Shown here piece by piece: positions 1 to 7,179 of a stretch of DNA of 19,140 bases. Position 1 is the stretch's first letter; every line of letters starts with the position of its first letter. This DNA comes from Mageeibacillus sp. UBA5734. GTDB taxonomy: Bacteria > Bacillota > Clostridia > Saccharofermentanales > UBA5734. Both the position numbers and the translations under genes were made by a program. Under the pieces are notes generated by a model. The model was not told the origin of the DNA. It saw only the letters and a program-made list of their open reading frames with translations, and made no database searches. The stretch covers positions 11,721-30,860 of the forward strand of contig DIGA01000073.1 of the NCBI GenBank assembly GCA_002419365.1, in the 5' to 3' direction.

Positions 1-306
1 GGCCATCCCTCCAGCGTCATCCAGGGCCTGTCTGCCATCCGCAAGCTCGGCCGCTTTGTTGAATTCTCGGTCTTCGGTGCGCCGACGACCGTCGACTGGA
101 GCATCATCGGCGACCGCAAAGAACTCGACCTGCTCGGTGCCCACCTCAGCCCCTACTGCTTCCAGCCTGTCATCGACTGGATCACCGAAGGCAAGCTCGC
201 CACCGAAGGCGTCGTCACCCACAAATTCTCCCTCGACGACTGGGAAAAAGCCTTTGACATGGCTGGCCGTGGCGACGGATCCCTTAAAGTCGTCCTCGTC
301 CCCTGA
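1..306 (+). CDS. Zinc-dependent alcohol/polyol dehydrogenase, C-terminal part (probable erythritol/L-threitol dehydrogenase)
   Basis: The open frame enters from the left edge and ends at TGA 304-306, giving the last 101 residues of the protein. The visible part begins in the nucleotide-binding half (GHPSSVIQGL, then RKLGRFVEFSVFG, the end of a Rossmann fold) and continues into the closing segment with IGDRKELDLLGAHLSPY and a VVTHKFSLDDWEKAFDM tail. That ending is typical of medium-chain Zn alcohol/sorbitol dehydrogenases. The zinc ligands and the NAD-binding glycine motif lie upstream and cannot be checked. The tail resembles what I recall of erythritol/L-threitol dehydrogenases, and the RpiB-like and DhaKL genes that follow fit oxidation of a C4 polyol to erythrulose. 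Family is fairly secure; substrate is inferred from context. Sorbitol or another polyol is possible. Confidence 0.75.
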   Translation, partial: GHPSSVIQGLSAIRKLGRFVEFSVFGAPTTVDWSIIGDRKELDLLGAHLSPYCFQPVIDWITEGKLATEGVVTHKFSLDDWEKAFDMAGRGDGSLKVVLVP

Positions 307-495
307 GCCTCCAGCCGTCAAAACACATCAACCAACTACGGCTGAAAGCCGCAATAAAGTAACACACTGATCCCAGGGTACCCCCTGTTGATTAGACACC
401 CGACATCCCCTGCCGACCGGTGCGGCGGGGGAGGTCTGGGTTGGTCTGCCGAAAAAGGGACGGCGTCCCAATTTCGGCAAAAGAAAGGAATCTGT
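307..495 (+). promoter_or_regulatory. Structured 189-nt gap/leader before the rpiB-like gene
   Basis: No gene is visible here. Four possible hairpins follow one another: CAGCCGT (312-318) with ACGGCTG (338-344); CAGGG (374-378) with CCCTG (383-387); CCCC-T-GCCG (407-415) with CGGCGGGG (423-430), one bulge; and the long imperfect palindrome at 447-479. The last ends 4 bases before the AAAGGAA ribosome binding site. None is followed by a U-run, so they do not look like simple intrinsic terminators. An mRNA processing, stability or translation-control leader is possible. I do not recognise a known riboswitch. Confidence 0.45.
447..479. repeat. Palindromic repeat, GGGACGGCGTCCC core (copy 1)
   Basis: The 15-base arms TGCCGAAAAAGGGAC and GTCCCAATTTCGGCA flank a GGC loop, with 2 mismatched pairs. 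The 13-base core is at 457-469. It is nearly the same as the perfect hairpin at 13847-13881, which shows a dispersed family rather than a local accident. Confidence 0.7.
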
Positions 496-954
496 ATGAA
501 AATTGCGATTGGCTGTGATGAGGCGGCCTTTGCCTTGAAAGAGGCTTTAAAGAAATTTCTGGTCAGCAAGGGTCATGAGGTGGATGACTACGGGGTCTAC
601 GATGAGACGCCGGTCTTGTACCCGGACATTGCGGTCAAGGTCTGCGAGTCGATCACGAGTGGCAAGAATGAGCGCGGTGTCCTGGTCTGTGGCACAGGTA
701 TCGGCATGGCGATCACGGCCAACAAGGTGCCGGGCATCCGGGCCGCTGTCGGCCACGACCTGTTCTCGGTCCAGCGTTCACGCCGCAGCAACGACTGCCA
801 GGTCCTGACCTTCGGCTCGCGCGTGATTGGTGAAAAGCTGGCGGTCGAGCTGCTCGATGTCTGGCTCGGCTGCGAATTTGAAGGCGGTGGCTCGGCGGAG
901 AAGGTCGACAAGATCAACGAATACGAACACCGGTTCTACGGCAGCTGCGGTTGA
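496..954 (+). CDS. rpiB: RpiB/LacAB-family sugar-phosphate isomerase, probably tetrose-phosphate (EryI/DerI-like)
   Basis: A 152-residue protein, the normal size for RpiB. The start at ATG 496 is chosen because AAAGGAA (484-490) precedes it and the family N-terminus (MKIAIGCDE) begins there; a longer frame back to 388 would read through the leader hairpins. It keeps the phosphate/active-site loop CGTGIGMAI, with the catalytic Cys at 65 and Thr at 67, and the NKVPGIRAA and FGSRVIG blocks. Two His residues of ribose-5-phosphate RpiB are replaced: GCDH is GCDE (Glu9), and the HND triplet used in opening the furanose ring is SND (Ser98). Four-carbon phosphates cannot form that ring, so D-erythrulose-4-P / D-erythrose-4-P isomerisation, as in EryI/DerI, fits better than ribose-5-P. 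Its neighbours (polyol dehydrogenase, DhaKL) agree. Family certain; substrate inferred. Confidence 0.88.
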   Translation: MKIAIGCDEAAFALKEALKKFLVSKGHEVDDYGVYDETPVLYPDIAVKVCESITSGKNERGVLVCGTGIGMAITANKVPGIRAAVGHDLFSVQRSRRSNDCQVLTFGSRVIGEKLAVELLDVWLGCEFEGGGSAEKVDKINEYEHRFYGSCG

Positions 955-1024
955 AGCGTGGACCAGGGAACAGACGCTTGCCAGCAGATAACCCGACTTA
1001 CATGAATCAAACGAGGTGACTCTT

Positions 1025-2029
1025 ATGCAGAGAATTTACAACAATCCCGACATGGTTGTCGAAGATATGCTCAAGGGCTTTTTGAAAGCTCATAGCGACA
1101 TCGTCGCCCCGACCAATAATCCGCGCACGGTCAAATACAAGCATGCTCCTGTCCCGGGCAAAGTCGGTGTTGTGACCGGCGGTGGCTCCGGCCACAAGCC
1201 TGCCTTCATCGGCTACGTCGGCCGCAACATGGTCGACGCTGTGGCCGTGGGCGAAGTCTTCTCCTCGCCAACCGCGAAGGCCTTCTACGATGCCTGTGTC
1301 GCCGCCGATTCCGGCAAGGGTGTGGCCTGCCTGTATGGCAACTATGCCGGTGACAACATGAACGTCAAAATGTGTGTCGAGCTGGCCGCCGACGATGGCA
1401 TCACGGTCAAGACGGTCGTCGCCAACGACGACGTCGCCTCCGCCCCGAAAACCGAACGCCATCGCCGCCGCGGTGTGGCCGGTGAAGTGATCATGTGGAA
1501 GGTCGGCGGCGCCAAGGCCGCCCGCGGTGGTTCACTCGACGAAGTCATCGCGGCCGCCCAGAAGGCGATCGACAACACCCGGAGCGTCGGCATCGGCCTG
1601 ACCCCCTGTACGATCGCCGCCGTCGGCCACCCGAACTTCAAAATTGAAGAAGGCACCATGGAACTCGGCATCGGCCACCACGGCGAACCCGGCATCCAGG
1701 TCACCGAACTGAAATCGGCCGATGAAATGGCCCAGATGATGCTCGACATCATCCTGCCGGACTACCCGTTTGTCGCCGGCGACGAAGTGACGGTGCTGGT
1801 TTCCGGTCTTGGCGCCACACCGGTGATGGAGCTGTACATCCTCTACAACAAGATCGAGGAGATCTTGACTGAAAAGGGCATCAAGGTGCATCGCTCCTAT
1901 GTCGGCAACTATTTCACCTCGCTGGAAATGATGGGTGCGACCCTGACGATCACCAAAATGGACGACGAACTCAAGGAACTGATCGATGACGAGGCCGACT
2001 GCATGGGCCTGAAGCAATTCAAGTACTAA
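1025..2029 (+). CDS. dhaK: Dihydroxyacetone kinase family, DhaK subunit (probable erythrulose kinase, substrate-binding part)
   Basis: A 334-residue protein, the usual DhaK length. ATG 1025 is preferred over an in-frame GTG at 1016 because that GTG lies inside the ribosome binding site GAGGTGA (1013-1019). Family motifs are in order: GGGSGHKPAF (52-61), LYGNYAGDNMN (103-113), NDDVAS followed by RRRGVAGE (134-154), GIGHHGEPGI (215-224), whose second His (219) is the residue that binds the ketose carbonyl as a hemiaminal, and LVSGLGATPVMEL (258-270). DhaL follows 17 bp later, so the two make a two-subunit kinase. The phosphotransferase protein DhaM is not seen. An inverted repeat AAGCGT/ACGCTT (954-959, 974-979) lies in the short gap before it. 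In this context the substrate is probably L- or D-erythrulose rather than dihydroxyacetone; that is inference. Confidence 0.9.
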   Translation: MQRIYNNPDMVVEDMLKGFLKAHSDIVAPTNNPRTVKYKHAPVPGKVGVVTGGGSGHKPAFIGYVGRNMVDAVAVGEVFSSPTAKAFYDACVAADSGKGVACLYGNYAGDNMNVKMCVELAADDGITVKTVVANDDVASAPKTERHRRRGVAGEVIMWKVGGAKAARGGSLDEVIAAAQKAIDNTRSVGIGLTPCTIAAVGHPNFKIEEGTMELGIGHHGEPGIQVTELKSADEMAQMMLDIILPDYPFVAGDEVTVLVSGLGATPVMELYILYNKIEEILTEKGIKVHRSYVGNYFTSLEMMGATLTITKMDDELKELIDDEADCMGLKQFKY

Positions 2030-2046
2030 GGCAGGAGGGAACCAGA

Positions 2047-2694
2047 ATGAGCAACAGTTTCAAAACGACTGCGGGCGGTGATATCGTCCGCAGCGTGATC
2101 AAGACAATCCAGGCCAACAAGGAATACCTGAGCGAGATCGACGGCCTGATCGGCGACGGTGACCATGGCATCAACATGAACAAGGGTTTCACGATGACCG
2201 AGGAACGCCTCGGCGCTGAAGCCGGCATCCCGCTGGCCAAGGCACTGAAGACGCTGGGCCGGGTGCTGCTGATGGAGATCGGCGGTTCGATGGGTCCGCT
2301 GTATGGCACCTTTTTCATCGAAATGTCCAAGCAGTGCGACGGCAAAGATGAGATTGATGCGCAGACCTTTGCGAGCATGCTCAAGGCAGCGATCGCTGGC
2401 ATCAACAGCCTGGGCAATGCCAGGGTCGGCGACAAGACCCTGATGGACACCCTGATCCCAGCCCAGGAGGCCTTCAATGTGGCGCTCGAAGACGGCAAGC
2501 CGTTTACCGAGGCCTTGAAAGACCTGAAAGTCGCAGCCGAAGCCGGCAAGGAATCGACGCGCGACCTGGTGGCCAAGATCGGCCGCGCCAGCCGCCTGGG
2601 CGAACGTTCCCGCGGCGTGCTCGATGCCGGCGCCACCTCCTGCAACCTGATCCTGCAGAGTCTCTCGGATTCGATGATCGCTCTGCTGGCCTGA
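2047..2694 (+). CDS. dhaL: Dihydroxyacetone kinase family, DhaL subunit (nucleotide-binding part)
   Basis: A 215-residue protein, as expected for DhaL, with the ribosome binding site AGGAGGGA just before ATG 2047. The Mg-nucleotide motif is DGLIGDGDHG, with Asp32, Asp37 and Asp39 matching the three Asp that hold two Mg ions in the family. Further blocks are GGSMGPLYGTFF (79-90), GDKTLMDTL (128-136) and GRASRLGERSRGVLDAGATS (179-198). In this family DhaL passes phosphate to the ketose bound on DhaK, either from freely exchanged ATP or from a trapped ADP recharged by DhaM. No DhaM lies nearby, so direct use of ATP is my preferred reading, though dhaM could be elsewhere in the genome. Same transcript as dhaK. 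Confidence 0.9.
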   Translation: MSNSFKTTAGGDIVRSVIKTIQANKEYLSEIDGLIGDGDHGINMNKGFTMTEERLGAEAGIPLAKALKTLGRVLLMEIGGSMGPLYGTFFIEMSKQCDGKDEIDAQTFASMLKAAIAGINSLGNARVGDKTLMDTLIPAQEAFNVALEDGKPFTEALKDLKVAAEAGKESTRDLVAKIGRASRLGERSRGVLDAGATSCNLILQSLSDSMIALLA

Positions 2695-2706
2695 ACACAC
2701 TTTTTC

Positions 2707-2747
2707 AGGGGGCTGGCCTTGCCACGAGCAGAGCAAGACCGCCCCCT
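2707..2747 (+). terminator. Hairpin between dhaL and the HAD gene
   Basis: The outer stem AGGGGGC (2707-2713) / GCCCCCT (2741-2747) encloses an inner stem CTTGC (2718-2722) / GCAAG (2733-2737). It lies 12 bases after the dhaL stop. The sequence after it is C/T-rich but has no clean U-run, so it may be a partial terminator or a 3' stabilising hairpin. Confidence 0.4.
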
Positions 2748-2782
2748 TCCTCCTCTAAGAATCATCCAGACAGGTGTGGGAC

Positions 2783-3613
2783 ATGACAGGACGACTATTT
2801 TCAGGAATTCTACTGGTCTGTGATATTGACGGGACCTTGCTCGATGCGCGCAACCAGCTGTCACTGGAGAATCAGATGGCCATCCGCCGTTTCATTGAGC
2901 TGGGTGGAAAATTCACCGTGGCGTCGGGCAGGACATTGGCTGCCATGAACGCGATCCGGTCTGCCATCCCGATCAACATGCCCGTCATCTCTGTGAATGG
3001 AGCCATGATCAGCCGTCTGTACGAAAAAGACCAGACTGCAATCTGGGAGAGACGGTTGGATGACCGGACAGCATCCGGGTTGATTCTGGATCTGGCCCGG
3101 GAATTCCCTTCACTCGGCATCGAGATTTTTACGGACCGGGCTGTCTATCCGTACCGCATCAATGAAACGGTGCGCTGGCATGCAACCAAAGAGGTCATTC
3201 TGGATGACGAATACGCCCTCGAGGACATCCCGCGCCCGTGGTGTAAAATCTGCCTGGCTGACGACAACGGTGTGCTCCAGCATGTGAACCAGTATTTGCT
3301 GGCGATTCTCGACGATTCCTGGCATCTGGCATTCTCTGAGGAAACCTTTCTGGACATCCTCGACCACAAGGCCTCCAAAGGAGAAGCTGTGCGCGTGCTG
3401 CAGAAAATGTTTGGCATCACAAGAGCGCAGACGGCAGTAATCGGCGACAATTTCAATGATATTCCGATGTTCGGCGAAAGTGGTTTTTCATTTGCCGTGG
3501 ACAATGCCTGTGATGAACTGAAGCGGTTGGCGCGATATGTCGTAGCCAGCAACAACGAAAATGGTGTGGCTGAGGCCATCTCAGTGCTTGAACGGCAGCT
3601 GGTCTTAGTCTGA
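2783..3613 (+). CDS. Cof-type HAD-superfamily sugar-phosphate phosphatase
   Basis: A 276-residue protein from ATG 2783; a GTG three codons upstream is less likely because the only purine-rich stretch, AGGTGTGGGA, spans it. HAD class IIB motifs are all present: motif I DIDGT (nucleophile Asp14, acid/base Asp16), motif II VASGR (Ser49), the Lys of HKASKGEAV (Lys199) and motif IV GDNFNDIPMF (Asp222, Asp226). Between them sits the alpha/beta cap of Cof/YidA-type enzymes. These are cytoplasmic Mg-dependent phosphatases of small phosphorylated metabolites, often of broad specificity. Beside a ketotetrose kinase it could relieve sugar-phosphate build-up, but that is a guess. Codon use is less C-rich at third positions than in the genes before it. 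Its end overlaps the convergent response-regulator gene by 9 bp. Confidence 0.85.
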   Translation: MTGRLFSGILLVCDIDGTLLDARNQLSLENQMAIRRFIELGGKFTVASGRTLAAMNAIRSAIPINMPVISVNGAMISRLYEKDQTAIWERRLDDRTASGLILDLAREFPSLGIEIFTDRAVYPYRINETVRWHATKEVILDDEYALEDIPRPWCKICLADDNGVLQHVNQYLLAILDDSWHLAFSEETFLDILDHKASKGEAVRVLQKMFGITRAQTAVIGDNFNDIPMFGESGFSFAVDNACDELKRLARYVVASNNENGVAEAISVLERQLVLV

Positions 3614-5218
3614 GACCCGGACCGCCCCTCTGGTCTTGAAATCCTTGCAGGATTCACCGGTCATTTCCTTGAAGACCTTGCTGAAGTAGTAAGGGTTCTC
3701 AAAACCAACCATTTCAGCGACTTCATAAATTTTCATATTGGTTTCGGACAGCAGCTTTTTCGCCTTTTCAATCCGGTAATTGGCCAGCCAGTTGGAGAAA
3801 TTGACGCCCGTTTCCTGACGGAATAATAGGCTTAGATAGCATTTGCTGATCCCGACATAATCGGCGGCATCGGTCAATGAAATCGGATTCTGGTAATTGT
3901 GCTTGATGAATTTGATGCAACGGGTGATGCCATAGGAGTATTTCTCGGTTTTTTCGGCAGTGTCCCCCACATTGATCTGTGTGTAAAGATCGAGGACGTA
4001 GGTGCGGACCTCGTCAAATTTGGCCAGCCGGTCGAAATTCCTGTAGCTGAACCGCTCGTCGTTCAGAGACGTCGCATTGGTCAGTTTGCGCTCGGCGACG
4101 ATCATTTTGGCCAGGCTGATCGCGTCGTTGAAGACCTCGCGCACGTAATCGAAGGTGTTGGCTTCCTTAAGTGCATCGAACACCGTGTCAATGTGTTCGA
4201 GGACCGGCTCGATGTCGTGCAGGGCGATGCTTTTGCGAATGAAATCTGTGTCGAGAGCAGGGCAGATCTGAATGGGAGAGGGCAAAACAGGGCCAGCCAG
4301 CCGGACTGAATTGACGGGCTCGAAATAACAGGACAACCAGGCGGACTTGGCCTGGTTTACCAGTGCGGGGAGCTGGTCCAAGTGGCGGGTTGACTGGCTG
4401 ATGCCCATGCTCAGCTGCACGTTGAGGAACTGTTCAATGTTGCGCTTGAGGCTTTCAAAGCCTTCGGACAGACTGGATTCGGATTCGGCATCTGCGCAGG
4501 GCAGATTCACCAAGTAGTAGGTGTTGCTGACGGTTTGCAGGAGGGTATGGTTCCAGCCTTTGCGACCGAGCAGATTGGCGGACAGATTGTCCAAGGCCTG
4601 GTGGAACTGGCTGCTTTCGATATCCTGGCTGGAATCAGCCTGTTTTTCGACATTCAGGCAGGCAACGACAAAACAAGGCAGGTCAAACAAAGGGTCTCTC
4701 TGCTCCAGATAAGCTGGCAATGTGTCCTGACTCAATTCGCCTTCGAGGATCTTGCGCAAGAACCGTGCTCGTTGTGCCTGGGTTACGACCGGCGTTCTTT
4801 CATCTGGCTGGAGCGGCTGGGCAGGCTCCATCTGGCGCTCTTCGGCTAGCTGCTCAGCCAGTTGGCCGAGGGAAGCGAGCAATTTCTGTTCCGTCAGTTC
4901 AGTTTTCAGGATGTAATCCGAAGCCCCCAGGTTGATGGCTTTCCGGGCGAAGTCGAAATCGTCGTAATGGCTGAGGATCAGGGCCTTGAACAGGCAGTGC
5001 TCGGATTTCAGCTGCCGGATGACATCCAGTCCGTCCATGATCGGCATTTTGATGTCAGTGACCAGGATGTCCGGCTTGAGCTTGTGGAAAAGCTCAACCG
5101 CGTCTTTGCCGTTGACGGCCTCGCCAACAATGGTAAACCCATTGGCTTCCCAGTCGATGGTCGTTTTCAAACCGATCCGGACGACCAGTTCATCATCTGC
5201 GATTAAAACTTTGATCAT
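3605..5218 (-). CDS. YesN-like response regulator with AraC-type DNA-binding domain
   Basis: A 537-residue protein. The N-terminal receiver domain (about 1-120) has acidic pair Asp8/Asp9, phospho-acceptor Asp55 (ILVTDIKMP), Ser83 and Lys105. A middle region of roughly 300 residues follows, as in YesN-type regulators. The C-terminal AraC/XylS double helix-turn-helix (about 435-533) includes SLTDAADYVGISKCYLS and IYEVAEMVGFENPYYFSKVF. The ribosome binding site GAGGTA overlaps the TGA stop of the sensor-kinase gene, only 8 bp away, so the two are co-transcribed and probably translationally coupled. In this family such pairs usually switch on nearby transport or polysaccharide-use genes in response to sugars or peptides. 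Targets are not shown by the sequence. The gene converges on the HAD gene with a 9-bp overlap. Confidence 0.92.
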   Translation of the reverse strand: MIKVLIADDELVVRIGLKTTIDWEANGFTIVGEAVNGKDAVELFHKLKPDILVTDIKMPIMDGLDVIRQLKSEHCLFKALILSHYDDFDFARKAINLGASDYILKTELTEQKLLASLGQLAEQLAEERQMEPAQPLQPDERTPVVTQAQRARFLRKILEGELSQDTLPAYLEQRDPLFDLPCFVVACLNVEKQADSSQDIESSQFHQALDNLSANLLGRKGWNHTLLQTVSNTYYLVNLPCADAESESSLSEGFESLKRNIEQFLNVQLSMGISQSTRHLDQLPALVNQAKSAWLSCYFEPVNSVRLAGPVLPSPIQICPALDTDFIRKSIALHDIEPVLEHIDTVFDALKEANTFDYVREVFNDAISLAKMIVAERKLTNATSLNDERFSYRNFDRLAKFDEVRTYVLDLYTQINVGDTAEKTEKYSYGITRCIKFIKHNYQNPISLTDAADYVGISKCYLSLLFRQETGVNFSNWLANYRIEKAKKLLSETNMKIYEVAEMVGFENPYYFSKVFKEMTGESCKDFKTRGAVRVSD

Positions 5219-5226
5219 GTCTTACC

Positions 5227-6963
5227 TCAGTTCTCTTGCATGGGCTGGTAGGGAAGCCGGATCATGACAGTCGTGCCTTGTCCGACCCGGCTGGTGACCG
5301 ATAATCCGTAAGCTTTGCCATAATGCAGCTGGATGCGGTTATGGATGTTCGACATGCCGATACCGTTGAATTTATCGGCGGGATTGTTTTCGAGATCAGC
5401 GATGCGGTCTGCTTCGATGCCAATCCCATTATCTTGGACTGAAATCACCAGATCCTGTCCTTCCCGGATCGACTGGATGGTGATCAGACCTGTATGTGAG
5501 ATGTCTTCAAAGCCGTGGATGATCGCATTTTCCACGATCGGCTGGAGCATGAAATGCAAGACCGCGCAGCGGAGCGTATCAGGATCCAGGTCAAAATGAG
5601 CTTCAAACGTATCACCATAGCGGTATTTCTGGACCACAATGTAATGATTCAAGCTTTTGATTTCATCCTCCAGCAGGACGACGGCCTTTTTAACCGAAAT
5701 GTTGTATTTGAGCAGGTTGATCAGGGCGGTGGTCAGTTCGCCGATGTTGTTGGCATTCTGGATCGCGGCCAGCCATTTGATCGAGTCCAGGGTGTTGTAT
5801 AGGAAATGTGGGTTGATCTGCGCCTGGAGGATCTCGAACTCCAGGTCGCTTTTCTGCTGTTGTTCATGCAGTTGCTGCTTGAGCAGCAAATCGATCTGAG
5901 TGACCATGGCATTGAAGGAATGGCCGAGATGGCCGAACTCGTCCTTGCGCCGGGTGTTGATCCGGACCGTCAGGTCACCGCGTTCGACCGCCTGGAATTT
6001 TTCATACATGACTTTGATTGGCCTGGTGAATATTTTCGAGATGTAATAGGACGACAACAATGCGATCAGGATGTAGAGCAGGATGATCAGGGCGAGGCTC
6101 ATTTCGATCGAATTGATTTGCTGGCGGATGTCGATCAGTGGAATCAGCCGGACCATGCGCCAGGAGGGTGTGGCAATATCACTGGACGAGACGATCATGT
6201 CGCGGCCGAATACTTTCCGCTCAATCAAGGTCTGGTTGCTTTTGAGCAGAGCGGGATTTTCGACCAGGATCGGATCCAGAATGGTGTTGTAGGGGTAAGT
6301 GAAAATCGTGTTGCCACTGCGGTCGGCCAACAGCACCCATTCGTGGTTCTTGATCGCGGCGGCAGTCAGGACTTCGCGCAGCAGGACATAATCGATATCG
6401 ATGACCAGGACGGCCAGGCTATATTCGTCGTTGTAATTGTACATGGGCCGCACATAGGAAATGGCCGAAAATGTATAACCGGTCGCCAAGGTCAGGGCCT
6501 GCAGCCCTGTGTACGTTTCGCCGGGATTGAGCACTTGGGCGCTGTACAGATCGCGCAAGCGGCTGGTCTGCGAGGCGTCGATTGCGGCGTTGCTGGTGAA
6601 AAACTCGCCCTTGGACGTCACGATATGAATCCCGTTGATGACTTCGAGAATATTGGCGGTGTTTTCGAGGGTCGCGATGTGATGGACTTCGCCATCGTTG
6701 CCGAAAACCTGGAAATCGGCGGCAGCGGCGTCGACTTCGGCTGCAATGTTGGGATTGGCCGCGATCATGGTGGCCGCCCCCTCGATCTGCTCGAGCATGA
6801 AACGGACATTTTCAGTCACGTTGTCCTGGTTGTTGATGATGTTGCGAACCTCATTCTCGAAAAACGACCGGTAGAAGAGCAGATAGACCGCCAGGCTGAT
6901 CGCAATGAACAACACGAGAATCATCGAGAAAATATAACTGAAGATTTTCTGATGAATCGTCAT
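5227..6963 (-). CDS. YesM-like membrane sensor histidine kinase
   Basis: 578 residues from ATG 6963, chosen because AAAGGAAAGGG lies about 9-12 bases upstream and the protein then opens just before the first membrane helix; the frame could extend 21 residues further. The order is TM1 (about 7-31), an extracellular sensor domain of about 255 residues that looks Cache-like, TM2 (about 289-308), HAMP (about 309-360), then the LytS/YesM-type kinase core: QINPHFLYN with phospho-acceptor His386, N-box QPIVENAIIHG (474-484), G1 box DNGIGI (511-516) and G2 box GIGMSN (534-539). It should signal to the AraC-type regulator encoded next. The ligand is unknown; sugars are likely from the neighbours. No binding protein of its own is adjacent. 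Confidence 0.93.
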   Translation of the reverse strand: MTIHQKIFSYIFSMILVLFIAISLAVYLLFYRSFFENEVRNIINNQDNVTENVRFMLEQIEGAATMIAANPNIAAEVDAAAADFQVFGNDGEVHHIATLENTANILEVINGIHIVTSKGEFFTSNAAIDASQTSRLRDLYSAQVLNPGETYTGLQALTLATGYTFSAISYVRPMYNYNDEYSLAVLVIDIDYVLLREVLTAAAIKNHEWVLLADRSGNTIFTYPYNTILDPILVENPALLKSNQTLIERKVFGRDMIVSSSDIATPSWRMVRLIPLIDIRQQINSIEMSLALIILLYILIALLSSYYISKIFTRPIKVMYEKFQAVERGDLTVRINTRRKDEFGHLGHSFNAMVTQIDLLLKQQLHEQQQKSDLEFEILQAQINPHFLYNTLDSIKWLAAIQNANNIGELTTALINLLKYNISVKKAVVLLEDEIKSLNHYIVVQKYRYGDTFEAHFDLDPDTLRCAVLHFMLQPIVENAIIHGFEDISHTGLITIQSIREGQDLVISVQDNGIGIEADRIADLENNPADKFNGIGMSNIHNRIQLHYGKAYGLSVTSRVGQGTTVMIRLPYQPMQEN

Positions 6964-7016
6964 GCGACTTAGCCCTTTCCTTTGTGAAATAACACCAAAC
7001 AAACACAGGTAAAGAC

Positions 7017-7045
7017 AAAATAGCATAGCTAAATTGACGTTTCAA
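7017..7045 (-). promoter_or_regulatory. Candidate promoter of the sensor kinase/regulator operon
   Basis: On the minus strand, TTGAAA (7045-7040) is followed after 17 bases by TATTTT (7022-7017), about 55 bases before the kinase start. The -35 box is part of an inverted repeat AATTGA / TCAATT (7032-7037, 7042-7047) that could bind a regulator. Other -10-like words exist in this AT-rich stretch, so the exact promoter is uncertain. Confidence 0.35.
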
Positions 7046-7105
7046 TTAAAAAGCTATAATAAAAACAAATTTAGAAAAATTGAAAGATTTTTGAGGTTCA
7101 GACAA

Positions 7106-7118
7106 GGGACGCCGTCCC
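7106..7118. repeat. Palindromic repeat, GGGAC-GCC-GTCCC core (copy 2)
   Basis: This is the same 13-base core as at 457-469 and 13858-13870, in the other orientation. On the minus strand the sequence before the core (TTTGCAAAATC) loosely resembles the arm of the full copies, while the other arm does not, so this looks like a decayed member. Confidence 0.55.
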
Positions 7119-7131
7119 GATTTTGCAAACT

Positions 7132-7150
7132 GATATCGGTATCCGATATC
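7132..7150. promoter_or_regulatory. Perfect inverted repeat GATATCGG / CCGATATC
   Basis: Two 8-base arms (7132-7139, 7143-7150) surround a TAT centre. It lies about 30 bases beyond the ABC ATPase stop and about 170 bases upstream of the kinase start. It could be a repressor operator or an mRNA hairpin at the end of the ATPase transcript; the sequence alone does not decide. Confidence 0.4.
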
Positions 7151-7179
7151 GAATGTCGATAAAGAGACCCGGTCCGTTT

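Larger units (their letters stand above)
6964..7179. other. AT-rich intergenic region with palindromes, upstream of the sensor kinase
   Basis: No gene is visible in these 216 bp. About 7000-7100 is strikingly AT-rich compared with the genes on both sides and probably holds the kinase promoter. Toward the ABC ATPase stop are three palindromes: a GGGACGCCGTCCC core (7106-7118), GATATCGG / CCGATATC (7132-7150) and a GACCCGGTC-type element (7164-7176). No good intrinsic terminator with a U-run is visible for the ATPase transcript, so read-through into the kinase is possible. Confidence 0.5.

Noticed and set aside
56..370. 104-residue Ser/Pro/Thr-rich frame
   Set aside because: It is out of frame with the dehydrogenase end, which fits a known family; low-complexity shadow.
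5806..6972. 388-residue open frame on + strand opposite the sensor kinase
   Set aside because: Composition is Asp/Gln/Gly-rich without domain motifs; it is the antisense shadow of a clear kinase gene caused by codon bias.
7032..7047. AraR operator before the sensor kinase (TTG-N6-CAA)
   Set aside because: Only the six core bases fit, and a few such matches are expected by chance in 19 kb; kept only as part of the promoter note.
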